Shown here in pieces: positions 5,977 through 7,384 of a stretch of DNA of 7,384 nucleotides (its first letter is position 1; the number at the start of each line of letters is the position of its first letter). A model generated the notes under the pieces. It worked only from the letters and a program-made list of their open reading frames with translations, was not told the DNA's origin and made no database searches. The stretch comes from Chitinophagaceae bacterium (GTDB lineage Bacteria > Bacteroidota > Bacteroidia > Chitinophagales > Chitinophagaceae). The translations under genes were made by a program, and so were the position numbers. The DNA lies in contig DMRT01000339.1 in the NCBI GenBank assembly GCA_003455235.1, positions 1 to 7,384 of the forward strand, written 5' to 3'.

Positions 5977-7269
5977 TTACTCAGCCAGTGCTTTTTCCAG
6001 GTCTTTTACCATACCGGGGGCAAGATCATACCGGTTCTTATACGCTGCTTTAAAAAACTGCTGTGCATTATACCCCCGTTTCAGCCCCTGCATCATCTTT
6101 CCCATCCAGTAAAGTTCCAATCCTTCGAGTGGCTTACCGGAAACATACTGCTTGTACACATTATCCGCATCAGCGATCCGGCCATTGCAATAATGCGCCC
6201 AGGCAACCCAGGCCTGGGTTTGGGGAGTTGACCGGTTATTCAATTCATTTTCCGCAAGCGCTTCAGCTTTCATGGGTTCCCTGAGGACGCCTGTATAAAG
6301 TTCAATCAGGTATTTGTTATACATGTTTCCATAAACAGGTTCAGTTACCACCGCCGCAAACTGAAGGGCATATTTTTTCTGCAGCACCGTATCACCTCTT
6401 GCCTCAGCCACCTGTGATAATTTATACAGGATGTCGGGTGCTTTTGTTTTTGACTGAACAAAAAGAAACAGTCTTTCTGCCAGGGAATCGTTTTTATCAT
6501 GCACGAGGGATATCCATCCCAGGCCGATGATGGAATGAAGATCGGCAGTACTTAATCGTATCGACTGCAGGTAAAGTTCGGCTGCCCTTTGGAGGTTGCC
6601 GTTATGAAGTTCCAGATCGGCTGTATTGGATAAAGCAGCCTGCTGCAATGAAATATCCGGCCCGGCCATTTCTGCCGCCCGGTTCATGGCAGCAATGGCA
6701 CTGTCCAGTTCACCCTTGTAATGAGCCATTTTTGCCCGCCGGAAATGATACCCATAGTCAGTGGCACTACTGATTTTTTTCAGGGAGGTTTCTGCCAGCA
6801 GGTATTGTCCCAGTTCGAACGATACATCAAATGTGGCAGCATAATCGTCGTAGGGTTTCAGGTTTGCTTTCCGGGCCACTTCCAGCAATGTAGCGGCTTT
6901 TTTAAATTGATGTTGCAGAATACTGTTGCGCAGCAAAGCCATCACAGGCGCCGGCTCTTTATGATCATAGATGCTGTCAACCAGGTGCAACACACTGTCG
7001 GCAGCAACGAGGTGACTGACATCTCCCGAAAGATGAAAACGCTGAACAAGTGCAGAAGCATAACGCAATTCATTCACCAGTCCGGGATGAGCCGGGTCTA
7101 TACGTTTCTTCCAGAACAAAAGATCGGCTTCATTGGAGCGGTATTCGGGCGGTTCGGTGTAATGACTGACCAGGCTATCGGCAAACACAGCCGTTACCAG
7201 CGGTGCCTGGTTATTGCGGCAGGAAATAAAGCATGCAGACAGGATTAGTCCGGCGGTAAGTTGTTTCAA
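5977..7269 (-). CDS. TPR-repeat lipoprotein, function unknown
   Basis: The 430-residue protein begins with a lipoprotein-type signal (MKQLTAGLILSACFISC). Two cysteines fit a lipobox: LSAC at 13 and the less canonical ISC at 17. The remainder is almost entirely helical with tetratricopeptide-like pairs, clearest around 173-203 (FRRAKMAHYKGELDSAIAAM), 212-240 (NTADLELHNGNLQRAAELY), 351-375 (AWVAWAHYCNGRIADADNVY) and 384-412. TPR arrays are protein-binding scaffolds; no enzyme motif is visible. The start is TTG at 7267-7269: no ATG lies upstream before an in-frame stop at 7279-7281, and the next methionine is residue 110, which would remove the signal peptide. A perfect inverted repeat overlaps this start. 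The gene shares a terminator with the convergent GldM-like gene, and another minus-strand gene may end 74 bases upstream. It is membrane anchored, likely facing the periplasm. Confidence 0.88.
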   Translation of the reverse strand: MKQLTAGLILSACFISCRNNQAPLVTAVFADSLVSHYTEPPEYRSNEADLLFWKKRIDPAHPGLVNELRYASALVQRFHLSGDVSHLVAADSVLHLVDSIYDHKEPAPVMALLRNSILQHQFKKAATLLEVARKANLKPYDDYAATFDVSFELGQYLLAETSLKKISSATDYGYHFRRAKMAHYKGELDSAIAAMNRAAEMAGPDISLQQAALSNTADLELHNGNLQRAAELYLQSIRLSTADLHSIIGLGWISLVHDKNDSLAERLFLFVQSKTKAPDILYKLSQVAEARGDTVLQKKYALQFAAVVTEPVYGNMYNKYLIELYTGVLREPMKAEALAENELNNRSTPQTQAWVAWAHYCNGRIADADNVYKQYVSGKPLEGLELYWMGKMMQGLKRGYNAQQFFKAAYKNRYDLAPGMVKDLEKALAE

Positions 7270-7286
7270 GGTTAACGTTTAACCTT
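7268..7286 (-). promoter_or_regulatory. Perfect inverted repeat overlapping the TTG start of the TPR lipoprotein
   Basis: AAGGTTAA (7268-7275) and TTAACCTT (7279-7286) are exact inverted copies separated by CGT. The repeat covers two bases of the TTG start codon and the whole ribosome-binding region. As RNA it would form an 8-bp hairpin hiding the start; as DNA it would be a compact dimer site. No strong Shine-Dalgarno is present. Confidence 0.5.
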
Positions 7287-7343
7287 ATATACGGTAAAAA
7301 TACGGGGACAGTTCTTTGAAAATCTTTACAAATCCTTACGGTT

Positions 7344-7384
7344 TTACTCCCAGCCGCTGGCAAGCACATCGGCTATGTGCATGG
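7344..7384 (-). CDS. Possible C-terminal end of an upstream minus-strand gene (cut by the window edge)
   Basis: Read on the minus strand, the edge sequence gives MHIADVLASGWE and then TAA at 7344-7346, with no stop before the edge. The composition suits a real protein end and the following gene starts 74 bases later on the same strand, which fits an operon-like layout. Only 12 full codons before the stop are visible, so neither its reality nor its family can be settled. Confidence 0.35.
   Translation of the reverse strand, partial: MHIADVLASGWE

Noticed and set aside
6721..7248. 175-codon open frame on the plus strand inside the TPR gene
   Set aside because: Antisense to the TPR lipoprotein, with no recognisable motifs or start context.

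Overview
The window looks like chromosomal DNA of a member of the Bacteroidota, probably in or near the Chitinophagaceae. The clues are a TonB-dependent receptor with an N-terminal carboxypeptidase-regulatory-like domain, two putative lipoproteins, a secreted protein resembling the GldM C-terminal domain, and a perfect TAnnTTTG -7 promoter box. No clear Shine-Dalgarno sequence precedes the starts. No rRNA, tRNA, CRISPR array, insertion sequence or phage gene was seen, and no gene-free stretch exceeds about 140 bases.

Left part (1-3422), all on the plus strand. The end of a small conserved protein runs in from the left edge (3-323). It is followed by a 741-residue outer-membrane TonB-dependent receptor (427-2652) and a HupE/UreJ-type membrane protein (2736-3320). 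The three probably form a transition-metal uptake module: the receptor imports across the outer membrane and the HupE-like permease across the inner membrane. The HupE-like gene has an in-frame TGA at 3318-3320. The normal C-terminal end, including the last membrane helix, continues in the same frame to 3422, so this gene is either a fresh nonsense mutant or a readthrough or sequencing case.

Middle part (3429-5346). A small lipoprotein (3429-3851, minus) converges on the HupE-like gene with only 6 bases between the stop codons. It diverges from an AraC-type regulator fused to an O6-alkylguanine-DNA methyltransferase (3967-4800, plus), an Ada-like alkylation response protein without the N-terminal zinc domain. 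The divergent gap carries a long imperfect dyad (3880-3940) and a perfect -7 box almost touching the ada-like start codon. A DUF1203 protein (4867-5346) follows on the plus strand.

Right part (5486-7384). A secreted 145-residue protein resembling the last domain of the gliding/type IX secretion protein GldM (5486-5923, plus) converges on a TPR lipoprotein (5977-7269, minus). They share a strong bidirectional terminator (5933-5960). The TPR gene appears to start with TTG, overlapped by a perfect 8-bp inverted repeat. The last codons of another minus-strand gene may lie at the right edge.

No clearly new multi-gene system is evident. The points most worth checking are the interrupted HupE-like gene, the dyad beside the ada-like gene, the solitary GldM-like domain, and the palindrome over the TTG start.
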